From: Prostheceraeus crozeri
Taxonomy: Eukaryota; Platyhelminthes; Polycladida; Euryleptidae
DNA length: 64,000 nt
Direction: 5' to 3'
Assembly: GCA_907163375.1 (NCBI GenBank)
Contig: CAJQUW010008657.1
Location: 558,001-622,000 of the forward strand
Below the pieces are notes generated by a model. The model saw only the letters and a program-made list of their open reading frames with translations, was not told where the DNA came from and did no database searches. Positions 1 through 9,977 of the stretch are shown piece by piece. The position numbers were made by a program, and so were the translations under genes. Each line of letters begins with the position of its first letter. The stretch's first letter is position 1.

Positions 1-668
1 CATGGCTTTGTCTCCGCCAGAGACACGTTATGTGCCCGGAGAATTGCGTGAATTTCTACTGTTTGGCATCTTTTGTAATGGTTTCTGAGAATATGACGTC
101 TTTCCTCTCTTTGATGCTTGACAGAAACACTAACTTTTGTGACATATTCATCTCAAGAATACAGTGTAACCTATCTCTGAAATCAGGTATCTGATCTGAA
201 ATGACAGTCAAACAAGAACAACATGCGAAAACCATAGCTAACAGATGACCGACGTCAGCGCCACCATTAAGCGTCGCTTCTACAAATTGTCTAGTGGAAA
301 CGTACTTGTTGCAACAAGTGCTATGATAAATTGTAAAACACTTGTAACTTATTTTTTTCATTGTAAGACTTGTTGTGTGTTCATTTGTGAAACAGGCCAC
401 TGGTTGAGACATCAAAAAACGTGCATGTGACATGCTGTTCTCTGTACTGACTTGAATTATTTCTAAATGAGCAGCAGATTTGAATTATGCCATTGTTCTA
501 TTGGAAAAACCAATGAATCAATGATCATGAATGCCTATTGTACTTCCTGAGTCGCTGATTCATCTACTATCTCTAGCTCTCACGATAGATATGATAAGTT
601 AATAATATTGGCATTCAGATCACCGCAATGCTGCCTGAGTTATCGGAATAGGAGGAGCTTCTTTGCAG
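1..668. other. Upstream flank of the MFS gene, no gene recognised
   Basis: Overlapping frames exist on both strands (about 125 codons minus, 61 codons plus), but neither has a recognisable domain. A pyrimidine run ending in TTTGCAG at 662-668 could be a 3' splice site for a leader exon of the transporter. This is only a motif match. Confidence 0.4.
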
Positions 669-703
669 CGCACCATTGACTTTTGTATTATCGGCAAGTG
701 AAG

Positions 704-2125
704 ATGAGTGCAATCACAGCATCAGAATCTCCCGATATAGATCGTGGATGGGCTGTAGTCATCGCCATATCTGGAACTGCATGTGAGGCCCTAGTGTTTG
801 GAATCATGTACTCTACTGCTATTTTCTATACCGCTTTTCTGGAGGAATTCCAAGCATCACCTACCATTACCGCATGGACAGTAAATTTGAACCAATTTTC
901 TGCATTCATGGCTGCACCATTCGCCAATGTTCTTTTCATCATCGCTGGGCCTCGACTTACCCTGACAATTGGATGCTTATTGTCATCAACAGGCTTGATA
1001 TGTTGCTACTTTGGCGAGGATATTTATTTCATGCTTGTGTTTTTTGGTGTTGTAGCTGGTGTTGGATTTTCAAGCGTTTTGTTGACGATTTTTGCGATAA
1101 TTCCTGATTATTTTAGGAAATACAGATCTATAGCATACGGCTGTTCAAGTTGTGGATCCGGATTGGGTCAATTTATTTTCCCACCTTTAATTCGAGCACT
1201 ATTAGATCAATATGGATGGAAAGGATGCTTCTTGATTATGGGAGCGATTCATCTGAACGTTCTTGTCGTTGCAGCTGCCTGTATGCCTCCCCGGCGATAT
1301 GATGACAGAAAAGGCACTTCTGATAATAACATTGAACTCCTTGAAAAGCGCACGAAAGCTTTCGATAGTCTGAGAACGGTGATTGAAGATATCAAAGTTT
1401 TTGGAAAACTCCCGTGGGTATGCTTCGTAATCGGACTTATTTGTATTGGACTTGGAAACAGTGGATTCCAAACTCACATATCAAAGTACGGACAAATTTC
1501 AGGCTTGACAGTGACGCAGCAAACACTTCTGCCATCAGTCATAGGAATCGCCAGTATGGTCAGTCGATTTTCTGCAGGATTTATTACACACGCGAGATGC
1601 ATTCCTAAAGTTTCCATGTATATGTTGCTTTTTTCTTTGTTGGGATTATCATCTATTGCCATTTCATTTGTAAACAGTTTCACCGCCATCTTATTATGTT
1701 GCATTGTCACTGGAATTTCACTCGGAGGCTTCGCAATTTACTACCTAGTGGTTATACATATTCTAGGCGTCCAAAAAATCAGCTCAGGTATTGCTTATTC
1801 ATTGATCGGTCTTGGTTTTGGTGGACTAACTGGAGGACCATTAGCAGCATGGATTTATGAAATGGATCCATCATATAACTGGAGCTATATAGTTCTTGGT
1901 ATAATATCTCTGTTTGGAGTGTTGCTGAATTTTTCAGCCCTCTTGACAGTTAGAGGAGGAAATATTCAGTTAAAGAAATCCAACGATGAAGATTCAAGAA
2001 CGACAATTCCTCTTTTGATAAAATCTACTTCCATTGAATCTCCTGAAGTACACGTAGATGATAAAGATTCTGAAAAGTCTACACCTCACATTTTGAAGAT
2101 ATCAGTTGATGAAAATAATATGTGA
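704..2125 (+). CDS. Monocarboxylate transporter-like MFS carrier (SLC16/MCT type)
   Basis: This is a 473-codon single open frame without introns. The first in-frame ATG is at 704, with A at -3; the frame runs open to a TTG at 683, which I do not accept as a start. Near residue 13 the motif DRGWAVV matches the MCT signature before TM1. About twelve hydrophobic segments follow in two blocks of six. The first block contains YGCSSCGSGLGQFIFPP (about residues 145-161), then the typical DQYGWKG of TM6. A hydrophilic central loop lies at about 195-240 and a charged cytoplasmic tail after about 425. By family, it would carry monocarboxylates or related small organic solutes across the plasma membrane with protons or by facilitated diffusion; the substrate cannot be read from sequence. 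The frame is clean, so it looks functional. Vertebrate MCT genes have several exons, so a one-exon form suggests a lineage expansion or a retrocopy. No canonical AATAAA is seen in the 400 bases downstream. Confidence 0.9.
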   Translation: MSAITASESPDIDRGWAVVIAISGTACEALVFGIMYSTAIFYTAFLEEFQASPTITAWTVNLNQFSAFMAAPFANVLFIIAGPRLTLTIGCLLSSTGLICCYFGEDIYFMLVFFGVVAGVGFSSVLLTIFAIIPDYFRKYRSIAYGCSSCGSGLGQFIFPPLIRALLDQYGWKGCFLIMGAIHLNVLVVAAACMPPRRYDDRKGTSDNNIELLEKRTKAFDSLRTVIEDIKVFGKLPWVCFVIGLICIGLGNSGFQTHISKYGQISGLTVTQQTLLPSVIGIASMVSRFSAGFITHARCIPKVSMYMLLFSLLGLSSIAISFVNSFTAILLCCIVTGISLGGFAIYYLVVIHILGVQKISSGIAYSLIGLGFGGLTGGPLAAWIYEMDPSYNWSYIVLGIISLFGVLLNFSALLTVRGGNIQLKKSNDEDSRTTIPLLIKSTSIESPEVHVDDKDSEKSTPHILKISVDENNM

Positions 2126-2569
2126 ATCCATGCGATCTTTTTAAAATACTATCCTATAATGTTTTGGCAGAAAATACTCAATAATCATACTATAAAATGC
2201 ACGTCTTTCTTTTCACTCTGTCAATAACCGACACACATTTGTGGATGTTTTTATACTTGACATTGGGTTGAATCCGACAACGGACAATGTCTATTTCTCT
2301 GGAGCTGTGATTCTTCCACGCCAAAGCCAATTTTATTCATGGAAAGATTCAAACTCTCTGCCTCTAGATCGACTGTCCATATCATTGTCGAGAGTTACAG
2401 TCCTTTGAAGACAACCATGAAAAGAAATTGTAGCTTACGATATATTCTTTTGCTAATTTAATTTAAAACTTTACTTGGAAATAAGGATATTTTTCACCTA
2501 ATTTTATTGGTCGTACTCCTGGAGACTGTTGGCGATGAGACTTTGAAGTTTATAAGACATTATGTGACA
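2126..2569. other. 3' flank of the transporter gene
   Basis: AT-rich non-coding sequence up to the target duplication of the next transposon. No poly(A) signal of the AATAAA type is present; a TATAAAA run near 2192 is the closest. Nothing else is recognised. Confidence 0.4.
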
Positions 2570-2577
2570 GCTATGAC

Positions 2578-4678
2578 TAGGGATTCCAATCCCGGGAATC
2601 CGAAATCCCGGGATTGAGGTCTAATGCCGGGACTGTCAATCCCGGGATTGGAGGGTAAAAATCCAGGGATTGAGAAATTTACAATATACTCGTAGCTGTA
2701 TTCCGTCTTAAGAAAGACAAATTGGCGAAGATAAAACCGCCAGAAATCTGCACACATGATAGAATTAGGCTCTTCATACTTCAATATAATCGTCAACGCT
2801 ACGTTTTCAATAATCCATTGGTGATGCTTATTTTCAATAAAGGTCGAAACTTTGATTTCAGCTTGTTATTTGCCAAAGCTAGCAATACTTGAAAGCATGA
2901 CAAATTTGAAGATAAGTATTTGCGATGCAGGCCTATACAACAATGCCGGGGTTACGAATAGAGCTAATCCTCGGGATTGGGATCTTTAGGAGGCAAATTT
3001 CTCATTAACTCACAGTTTTTACTTGCATATTAGCCATTGGTTAACTCAATACCGGAATTAATATGTTCCGGAAGAATTATTATCATTTGACCATAGTTGA
3101 TATTCACCTAAGCTCACGGTAAAAGAAGCATGCAAATTATTCTTCAATCGTACAATCTCGAGATAGGAATTTTGGAATCTCAATGTGCTCGTTCAATGGA
3201 TTAAGGAAATAGTTGCGATTTTGATTATCTTTCCATTTCACTTGTATATATATATATATATATATTCCAAAATTGTTACAAAATTGTGAGCTTAGATCAA
3301 CATTTCGCCAGCCCAGATCATTGATTTCCATCCTCTCCAACAAAAATAGAATGACTATTCTCGGGGTCCAGCGGTGTAATGAAAGTCACTGTAAAACTTG
3401 AGACTCCATAATTACCGGTAAAAGTATTACATTCCAAACCCCATTTGGCACCAAACATTTCGAAATAGAACCTTACCTGTACGTCGTCCAATGTTATTTA
3501 TAAACTGCAATGTCGGAAATGCCATGAATATTATATTGGCCAAACCGGGGACAGTTTTAGAAAACGAATTACCGTCCACCGACAACAAATTTACAATGCT
3601 CAGTACTCGTTCCTCAAAGTGAGCAAACATATAGCTATGTGTGGTGAAGACTTCTATGCCACCCCTTTCTTTCAGCTATCTCCTAATGCTTCCAAGATAG
3701 AAAGGGAAAGAAAGGAGGCTATGTTCATAAAAAGATTTCTACCTACCTTGAATGCCTAGAGTATTTTATAGATATGCATGTATCCTATTCTCACTTTTTT
3801 GTTAGATGCCTTGACAATCAGTGAAACTGAGAAATCGATCGGCATAAATCATTATTTGAGAATCTGGCTGATTTTTATTTCACTTATATATGTGATTATA
3901 TGTGCTTATATTTTGTGAATCTCGATCCCGGGTCAATGCTTGTAATCCCGAATCCCTGGATCAAGAAAAGTCGGGACTTTGTAGGTTAGCTCTAATCCCG
4001 GGTCTTCACTCTGCCAATCCCGAATCTCAAGAAATCGCAGATTTAAAGTGCAAAAATCAGGAATTCGCAACTGTTCCATGTTACTCTCAACGTTGCCGCT
4101 ATCAATTTGTGCATAAAGTGCAATAAACTTTAAGTTGACTTATCAATTGTGATAAAGGCCTACTGTAAGTAAACCGACTTTTGGAAATTCCCTCTCTCTG
4201 CTATTCCTAAATCCCGGCATGCACATGTGCTTTGTCATAGCATAGCTACTATTCTACTCAATCCCAGAATCCCGTGACCGAGATTTTCCGGGATTGTGGA
4301 ATCTCTACTTTGTACAAGAAAACACAAAGAGCGCAAATATATAATTACACATACAAATATGCTGACACAACTGTAATATGTAGGCTACAATTCTTAATAA
4401 GTAATTCAAAGATATTGAAAAGTTTTCGAAAATCGATTCGGTTTCCCCTACCGAAGCAGTAAAACATCTATAAAATACTACCAAAATAACAGCGAGATTG
4501 ACAAATAAATCCTGGGATTTCGGGATTTGCACAACTCCAAGGAATCGGGAATTTCAATCCCTACCCGTATCACGTGCTATCAACATGTAGGCCTATCTAT
4601 ATTTTGTAATGGGATATTTACGATTCTACTCAATCCCGGGATACCGGGATTGAGATTTTCCGGGATTTTGGAATCCTA
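2578..4678. mobile_element. Non-autonomous hAT-like element, CCCGGGATT-rich (copy 1)
   Basis: The 2.1-kb element is bounded by an exact 8-bp direct duplication GCTATGAC at 2570-2577 and 4679-4686. The ends are inverted: TAGGGATTCC on the left, and the reverse complement of the right end begins TAGGATTCC. Both ends and several internal places are packed with the palindromic word CCCGGGATT. No transposase frame is found. An 8-bp duplication and short TIRs point to hAT mobilisation. A shorter relative sits at 34435-35833; against it, this copy has about 850 extra bases (roughly 3030-3900), including a (TA)n run. It is either a later insertion here or a deletion there. Confidence 0.8.
3245..3265. 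repeat. (TA)n microsatellite
   Basis: About ten TA units inside the extra internal block of the hAT-like element. Confidence 0.9.
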
Positions 4679-4686
4679 GCTATGAC

Positions 4687-5559
4687 AGTTATAATTCACG
4701 TCATCTACCACGCCATTAATATGTTGAAGTCATAAAGGTCGGATTGTTAAATATCTATTTTATTTAGAGTGGACATGAGATATCTCCAGCATGTATTCTA
4801 ATGGAGATAATATTAATTCAAAGCAGAGTCATTTGTGAATGTGTCATTAATGTTGTATAATATGCAAATCTGCCTGTGGACTAATCAGAAGGAAAATTTT
4901 CAATACTTAAAACTTATTTACATCGGACGTTTGCAGCAACTACATGCAAATAACATTTCTGATTGACGTTTCATGAGCGTGTCAATGAATAGTAACTGAA
5001 ATAACTTCCTACAGTGCTAATGGTGGATTGTTAGTGATGTAGAGCTCAACGAAAAGAACAGAAAATTCTTGATTAACTGGCAAGCAACTAATGTTTCATA
5101 AAATGATCCTTCATGAGCCTGAAAGATAGTTCATTCACACAGATAATCAATTTATGAAAATCAATGACATAGCCGACCATTAAAGATTGAATCACAAAAT
5201 CGCCAGTAGAATCATTGAGAGGCGTGATGGAATATCATTCTACTCAGGATCTCTTGCAATGGACCATGAAGATCAATCATGCAAAAAATGGAAACAGGAA
5301 TCATAAGTCTGTGGTCACAAGATTAATTTTCATCATTTTCTTTCATGTCGTCTACAAGCTTTGTTAACGGTGCAATGTCATTCATATTCAAATAGGTGAC
5401 ATTTCTCATGTGGATCTTATTCTGAGTGAAAAATGTAGGTTATGCGGCATCTACATCAAAAGTTATCGCTGTCTACGACAGCGACTGATTACGTCATTTA
5501 CGACAGAGACGTCCTGAACTAGAACCGCCGTCAAATCCAGTCTGGTGTCATTCTAGTTA
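4687..5559. other. Intergenic, nothing recognised
   Basis: AT-rich sequence with no long frame, repeat pair or RNA motif that I can support. Confidence 0.4.
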
Positions 5560-5561
5560 TA

Positions 5562-7340
5562 CAGGGTGCGGCGGAAAAACCAAGTGTTTTTTATTTCATC
5601 ATATATCGGTACATAAAAAAAGAAAATGAATGTAACTTACGTCAATATGCTCATTGGATCATAGCATTTAATTAAGTGTTAATTGACGTTTGACCAGAAT
5701 AGTGCAAAGTAGTCAATATTTTTAAAATACAACGATGCGACTCCATTTTCACAATTTTGAAAATCAACTTCGGCGGTCTGATTCTGACGAATTTAATTCT
5801 GAATTGAAGCCGTCAACCAGAACCAAATTCAAATCATAGAAATCTTACTCTCTGGTCGTCATTATGCTCTGTGCAACATTTTGATAGCTCGATGAATGAA
5901 ATCAACATTGTGAAATCTGTGTATCGAATTGAATCTGTCACGTGCGTATGTGTGTTGTGAGTGTGTCTGTTTCTGTGAATTGCAGCACTAACTGTGTCTA
6001 CTGAATACTGATGAAACCCAATCGATATTTTGAATGCCACACAAAAACCTAGAAATCATTCTGCTATGAATCATTTTCGCGCAAATTGTAGCACCATTGA
6101 CAGCTCTGATAACGTGACTGAATGTACTCTAGAGCACCGCATCTTCGTGTACGACTCTTTTGTGAAAAGTGGTGAATCTGTGACCACTGTCCAGCGCGAG
6201 CTTCGTCGCAGATTTAACATCAATAGAAACGATTCCGTTCCCACTCGTGACACCATCTTAAGATGGGTGAATAATCTTCGCACGCATGGATCGATGTTGA
6301 AGAAGACACCGCCTGGACGGAAACGTCAAGTTCGTACCCTGGAAAACATTGACAGAATCAGAGAAGCCGTAGAGCGAATCCGGACCGCTCAGTAAAAAGG
6401 CAGTCTGCAGCACTGGGAGTTAGTGATCGGACAGTGAGAGGAATTTTACACGAAGACCTGAACTTTTATCCCTACAAAATCGCGATAGTCAATGAATTGA
6501 ATGCAAACGACTACCCTCAGCGATTGAAGTTTGCTCAAGACATGCCTGCCCTTTATCAACATGAAGACTTGCATATAGCAATAAGTGCTGAGGCACACTT
6601 TCACCTTAATGGATCCGTGAATAAGTAGAACTGTAGATATTGGTCGTCCGAAAATCCACGACTACTTCACGAAAGACCTTTGCATAGCCCTAAAGTGACC
6701 GTGTGGTGTGCTGTGGGAAAGTTTGGCGTCATCGGACCTTACTTCTTTGAAGAAGATGGAGTGACTGTTACCATAACATCTGAGCGGTACATCGAGATGG
6801 TGAAATCTTTCTTCATCCCCGAGCTGGAAGACGTCACATTAGTCGTCAAACTTTGTAGTTCAAACAAGATGGGTCAACAGCGCACACTGCCAAAAAATCA
6901 ATAGCTGTTCTTCGTCAGCTGTTTCCGAGCCGTCTCATTTCCAAATCTGGAGACATTGCGTGGTCACCTCGTTCTCCTGACTTATCGACGTGCGATTTTT
7001 TCTTTGGGGGTGGTTCAAATCCCTAGTGTACAAGGACAGACCCAATTCTCTTGGTGAGTTGAAAGAGTCAATTAGAAATCAGATCGGAAGAGTCAATGTC
7101 GACATGCTAGAAAGATCTGAAGCCAACTTTCGCGAGCGTCTTGTTTGCTGCATAAATGAAAACGGTAATCAAATGAATGATGTCATTTTCCATTCGTAAT
7201 TTTTACGGTATCACTGTTTTCATTCATACTTTCTGTAATGCTATGTTCTAGTGAAGGTTTTCATACCATTTCTGTTTAATATAAAATGTTATCCGAAAAA
7301 TTTTCATTTTCAAAACACTAGGTTTTTCCGCCGTATCCTG
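5562..7340 (+). mobile_element. IS630/Tc1/mariner element, DD41D type, full length but inactive
   Basis: The 1.78-kb element is flanked by TA at 5560-5561 and 7341-7342. Its inverted ends of about 30 bases begin CAGGGTGCGGCGGAAAAACC on the left and CAGGATACGGCGGAAAAACC when the right end is reverse-complemented. It carries one broken transposase gene on the plus strand. TIR divergence of a few bases and several coding lesions indicate a moderately old insertion. Confidence 0.9.
6066..7199 (+). pseudogene. DD41D transposase, broken
   Basis: The N-terminal helix-turn-helix part (6066-6395, with RRFNINR and TRDTILRWVNNLRTHG) is followed by a frame change near 6390. A second HTH-like stretch (ALGVSDRTVRGILHEDL) leads into the catalytic domain. 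A stop lies at 6626-6628 after LNGSVNK, and a second frame change near 6850-6860 precedes QQDGSTAHTAKKS. The third acidic residue lies in SPDLSTCDFFLWG. I count 41 residues between the D of QQD and the D of STCD, which gives DD41D as in the rosa/Visitor-type groups. The first catalytic D, expected before EAHFHLNG, reads as A (ISAEAHFHLNG), so the enzyme is dead even apart from the frame breaks. ATG at 6066 is taken as start because the frame upstream opens only with TTG. Confidence 0.85.
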
Positions 7341-7668
7341 TATATCTATTGTCCTCGCTAGACAATAGAGGAAATAGCATGGATACCTTATCTCTATGGT
7401 TGAAGTTAAGACGGTGCAGTTATGTCGGATCAATTAAATGAAATATAACACCATGGTTAACATAATTTGTGTTCTTTTATTTTTTTTTAACTGTTTTTGT
7501 GTATTCAGTTCGCGATTGTATAGCGTTTTTATGATTTTGTAAACTCTGCGTTATTTGTAATTACATACCTCTCATAGTGAGAAAATAAAGCTTTAGCTAT
7601 ATATATGCTAAGACAAGTAACCTGGCAATTGATAAAGTTATCAAATCTCAACAGATGTAATGTAACCA

Positions 7669-7708
7669 CCACGAAATATTTCGGCCTGTTGGGCCTCATC
7701 AGTCGTGG
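7669..7708 (-). ncRNA. Hammerhead ribozyme core, decayed
   Basis: On the minus strand CCACGA pairs with TCGTGG (stem I), with CTGATGA, stem II GGCC/GGCC and GAAA all present. The tiny stem III and cleavage site read ATATTTC where the best copy has ACATGTC, so the GUC triplet is UUC and stem III is mismatched. Activity is doubtful. Confidence 0.6.
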
Positions 7709-8047
7709 GTAGGTTTGAACCAGTGACGTTGGAGCTAGAGGACGTGCAAGCATACCCTCTAACCATCTTTTGAGGGTATACCTCTAACCCCGGACCATCT
7801 TTTGAGGACGCGAATTAGCCAGGAAAGCATTGGTTTAACGCAGGCACGTGGAGTAGCGCCTTCGCGAAGCGCCTCAATCTCAAATGAGGTATTAAGTGAT
7901 TGCAGAATGCAATCCGCCCTCCACGTGCCTGCGTTAAAGCAGTGTCTTTCTAGTTAATTCGCGCCCTCAAAAGAAGGTCCGGTGGCCTTGTGGTTAGAGG
8001 GTATGCTTGCACAACCTCTAGCTCCAACGTCGCTGGTTCAAACCTAC

Positions 8048-8088
8048 CCACGACTGATGAGGCCCAACAGGCCGAAGCATCTCTTGTG
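8048..8088 (+). ncRNA. Hammerhead ribozyme core, decayed
   Basis: Stem I, CTGATGA and stem II are intact, but GAAA reads GAAG and the stem III and cleavage segment is altered (GCATCTC). It is expected to be inactive. Confidence 0.55.
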
Positions 8089-8136
8089 ATGACTATATTG
8101 CATCTGTTGAGATTTGATCAATATATACATATAGAA

Positions 8137-8161
8137 AGAGAGAGAGAGAGAGAGAGAGAGA
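8137..8161. repeat. (GA)n microsatellite
   Basis: A purine dinucleotide run just beyond the SINE end at 8118, the usual position for a SINE tail repeat. Confidence 0.9.
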
Positions 8162-8354
8162 AACCCAAGCCAATAAATAGTAATACAATTAACGACATCT
8201 ACAAAATGGACACGTAAAGTGAAGACAGAAGGAGGAGAAATATAGATGAATCAAGAAGCAAAAGGAGATTTATGACTTGTATTATCTGATCTTTGAAGTG
8301 CAGTTCCAAGTGATGTCTTATAGTGTGATAACTAATGATTAAGCATGTTTGAAT

Positions 8355-9080
8355 CAGGGATGCGGAGTCCTATCAAAATGATAGGACTCCGACTCCGGGG
8401 TTGATGGGACCCCGACTCCGACTCCTGGTGGCCAATATATAAAGCCTAGTTTTTTGAAAAATTAACTGGTAACTTACATCATAGATCATTATAGGCTTAC
8501 CTGAACCTCTTTTTATGGATCATTGCTGTATCAATTATCAATCATTTTCGATGAAAGTTGATCAAATGTCCCTTTCAATTGGATGCATGCGACTCGGCTT
8601 CTCCCATCTTCTTGATGTGTGCTTCACACGGTCTTTCTCCAGTCTCTACCAGGCAGGAAAATCCCCATTCTTCTAAAAAAAATGAGTACACTTTCGACTT
8701 TAATATGCGCTTTAGAGGAGCCATCACACACGATAAACGTGAGGGTAAGAGGCAATGTTCTCAAGCAAGCTAGTATTTCATTTTTGTCTCTGATGTGACC
8801 TTTGGCGCGTAGGTGTGATCGAGGCTAGGATGGCTTGTCTTCTCTACTGAATCGGCGAGTAAAAAAAAGACAATCGCTTTTTAACTATTACGGGTCATTC
8901 CCTCAACTATTTCAAGCTTTGATGCACTGCTGTCTCTGTACTTTTGTTTGACGGAGGAAGTTGATATCAAGACAGTGACAGCTATATGCACGAGAATAAA
9001 TAATTTGCTTATATCATATTTCGGGTCTAGTTATAGGCCGGAGTCCTATCATTTGATAGGACTCCGACTCCGCATTCCTG
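8355..9080. mobile_element. hAT MITE, GGAGTCC family (copy 1)
   Basis: A 726-bp element with exact 8-bp duplication GTTTGAAT at 8347-8354 and 9081-9088. The ends are CAGGGATGCGGAGTC on the left and CAGGAATGCGGAGTC when the right end is reverse-complemented. Each end holds a near-perfect palindrome built on GGAGTCCTATCA. The duplication fits the Ac-type hAT target consensus nTnnnnAn. There is no transposase frame. The interior is clearly homologous to 24122-24750. Confidence 0.88.
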
Positions 9081-9088
9081 GTTTGAAT

Positions 9089-9861
9089 GAATGCAATTAT
9101 TACATAGGTTGTTGCTTCTGTCTAAATGACTTAAGTCAGCAGCACGAAGTGTTATTTTTCAGCGACAAAATAGCAAACATTCGGACAAGATAAATTTTAC
9201 ACACTTTATGTTTTGTATGGACTTCAGGGTGCTCTGTAATGCATCCGATGTAAACTGATGCATGATACAATGAAATTAATGAGGCATCAAGCATTTCAAG
9301 AAAAAATATCGAAGGATCATGCAAAAGCCAGAAACACAGCCAGATTGAATAAAGCCAAACAATACACCAGATTTGCAATAGAATATGAGGGATACACTTC
9401 GATGAGCAATTGCATCATTCACAAATAAAATAGAAACCTGGTGATGTTTGTTAGAATGAGCCATAGATTCAGATAATGGTTATTTACACACCCTCGTACT
9501 CGCTGTATTTATATAGAGTCTTTACATATAACTGTATTTATACAGAGTGTTTGCAACACTCGGCATAATGCTGTTAAAACGGCACTTGGTTACTATTTTA
9601 TTTCTGACTGAAGATTTGTAGATACCTCATAGTAAGGCAAATAAATGGCATTTTAGTATTTTAGCATTCTAATTTTTTCGACTATTCGGGTAACTGGACA
9701 GAGCGATTTCAATTTTTCGCTCAGAGATTTTCACCTTTTCACAACTTTTGGCATTTGATAGCATCAAATTCTAATTGTTTCGCTCTGATACATGCACGAG
9801 CGCATTCAGTGAATCATTGTGATATATATATCACTTAAAGTGATTAAATGTCAAACAGTCT
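9089..9861. other. Intergenic, nothing recognised
   Basis: No frame or repeat pair that I can support. A small tandem likeness (TATTTATA-AGAGT) is seen near 9508-9550. Confidence 0.35.
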
Positions 9862-9916
9862 TTTGTTCACCTGAAGATGGCATGTGCACATGCTGAAACA
9901 TGTAGTGCATCACAAA
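9862..9916 (+). ncRNA. Hammerhead-like ribozyme motif, Penelope-type
   Basis: In order: UUUGU (9862-9866) and CAC (9868-9870) form the 5' side of stem I. CUGAAGA (9871-9877) is core strand one. A stem II hairpin built on GCAUGUGCACAUGC follows, then GAAA (9895-9898), a two-pair stem III with AU loop, and the triplet GUA ending at 9904. The 3' side of stem I is GUG then ACAAA, with an internal loop of CAUC against U. An extra U sits between CUGAAGA and stem II, and a G-U or U-U pair closes stem II. Such motifs are known at the ends of Penelope-like retroelements. A (TA)n run follows at 9961. No reverse transcriptase is nearby. Confidence 0.5.
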
Positions 9917-9960
9917 TCAATTCGTTTTGATTTATCAAATTTACGGGCATTGTTCACCAA

Positions 9961-9977
9961 TATATATATATATATAT
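9961..9977. repeat. (TA)n microsatellite
   Basis: Short TA run shortly after the hammerhead-like motif. Confidence 0.85.

Larger units (their letters stand above)
7640..8118. repeat. Palindromic pair of tRNA-headed, hammerhead-bearing SINEs
   Basis: Two arms in inverted orientation, 7640-7853 (minus) and 7919-8118 (plus), flank a 65-base centre. Reading outward, each arm runs CTCCACGTG, GCGTTAAA, a tRNA-like head, a hammerhead core (CTGATGAGGCCCAACAGGCC) and the end CATCTGTTGAGATTTGAT. In the right arm, box A (GTGGCCTTGTGG, 7982-7993) and box B (GGTTCAAACC, 8035-8044) are intact. The left arm keeps box B (7712-7721) but has lost box A and carries a short local duplication near 7765-7800. The same family occurs at 16149-16455 and 22264-22520. 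Pol III transcription is inferred from the boxes. Confidence 0.75.

Noticed and set aside
683-703. Seven-codon N-terminal extension of the MFS protein
   Set aside because: It would need a TTG start; the ATG at 704 is in good context.
3427-3630. 67-codon minus frame inside the hAT-like element
   Set aside because: No transposase motif; the element appears non-coding.
7982-8049. A genuine tRNA gene
   Set aside because: Box A and B are present, but the unit is repeated, continues into a ribozyme and lacks a convincing cloverleaf.
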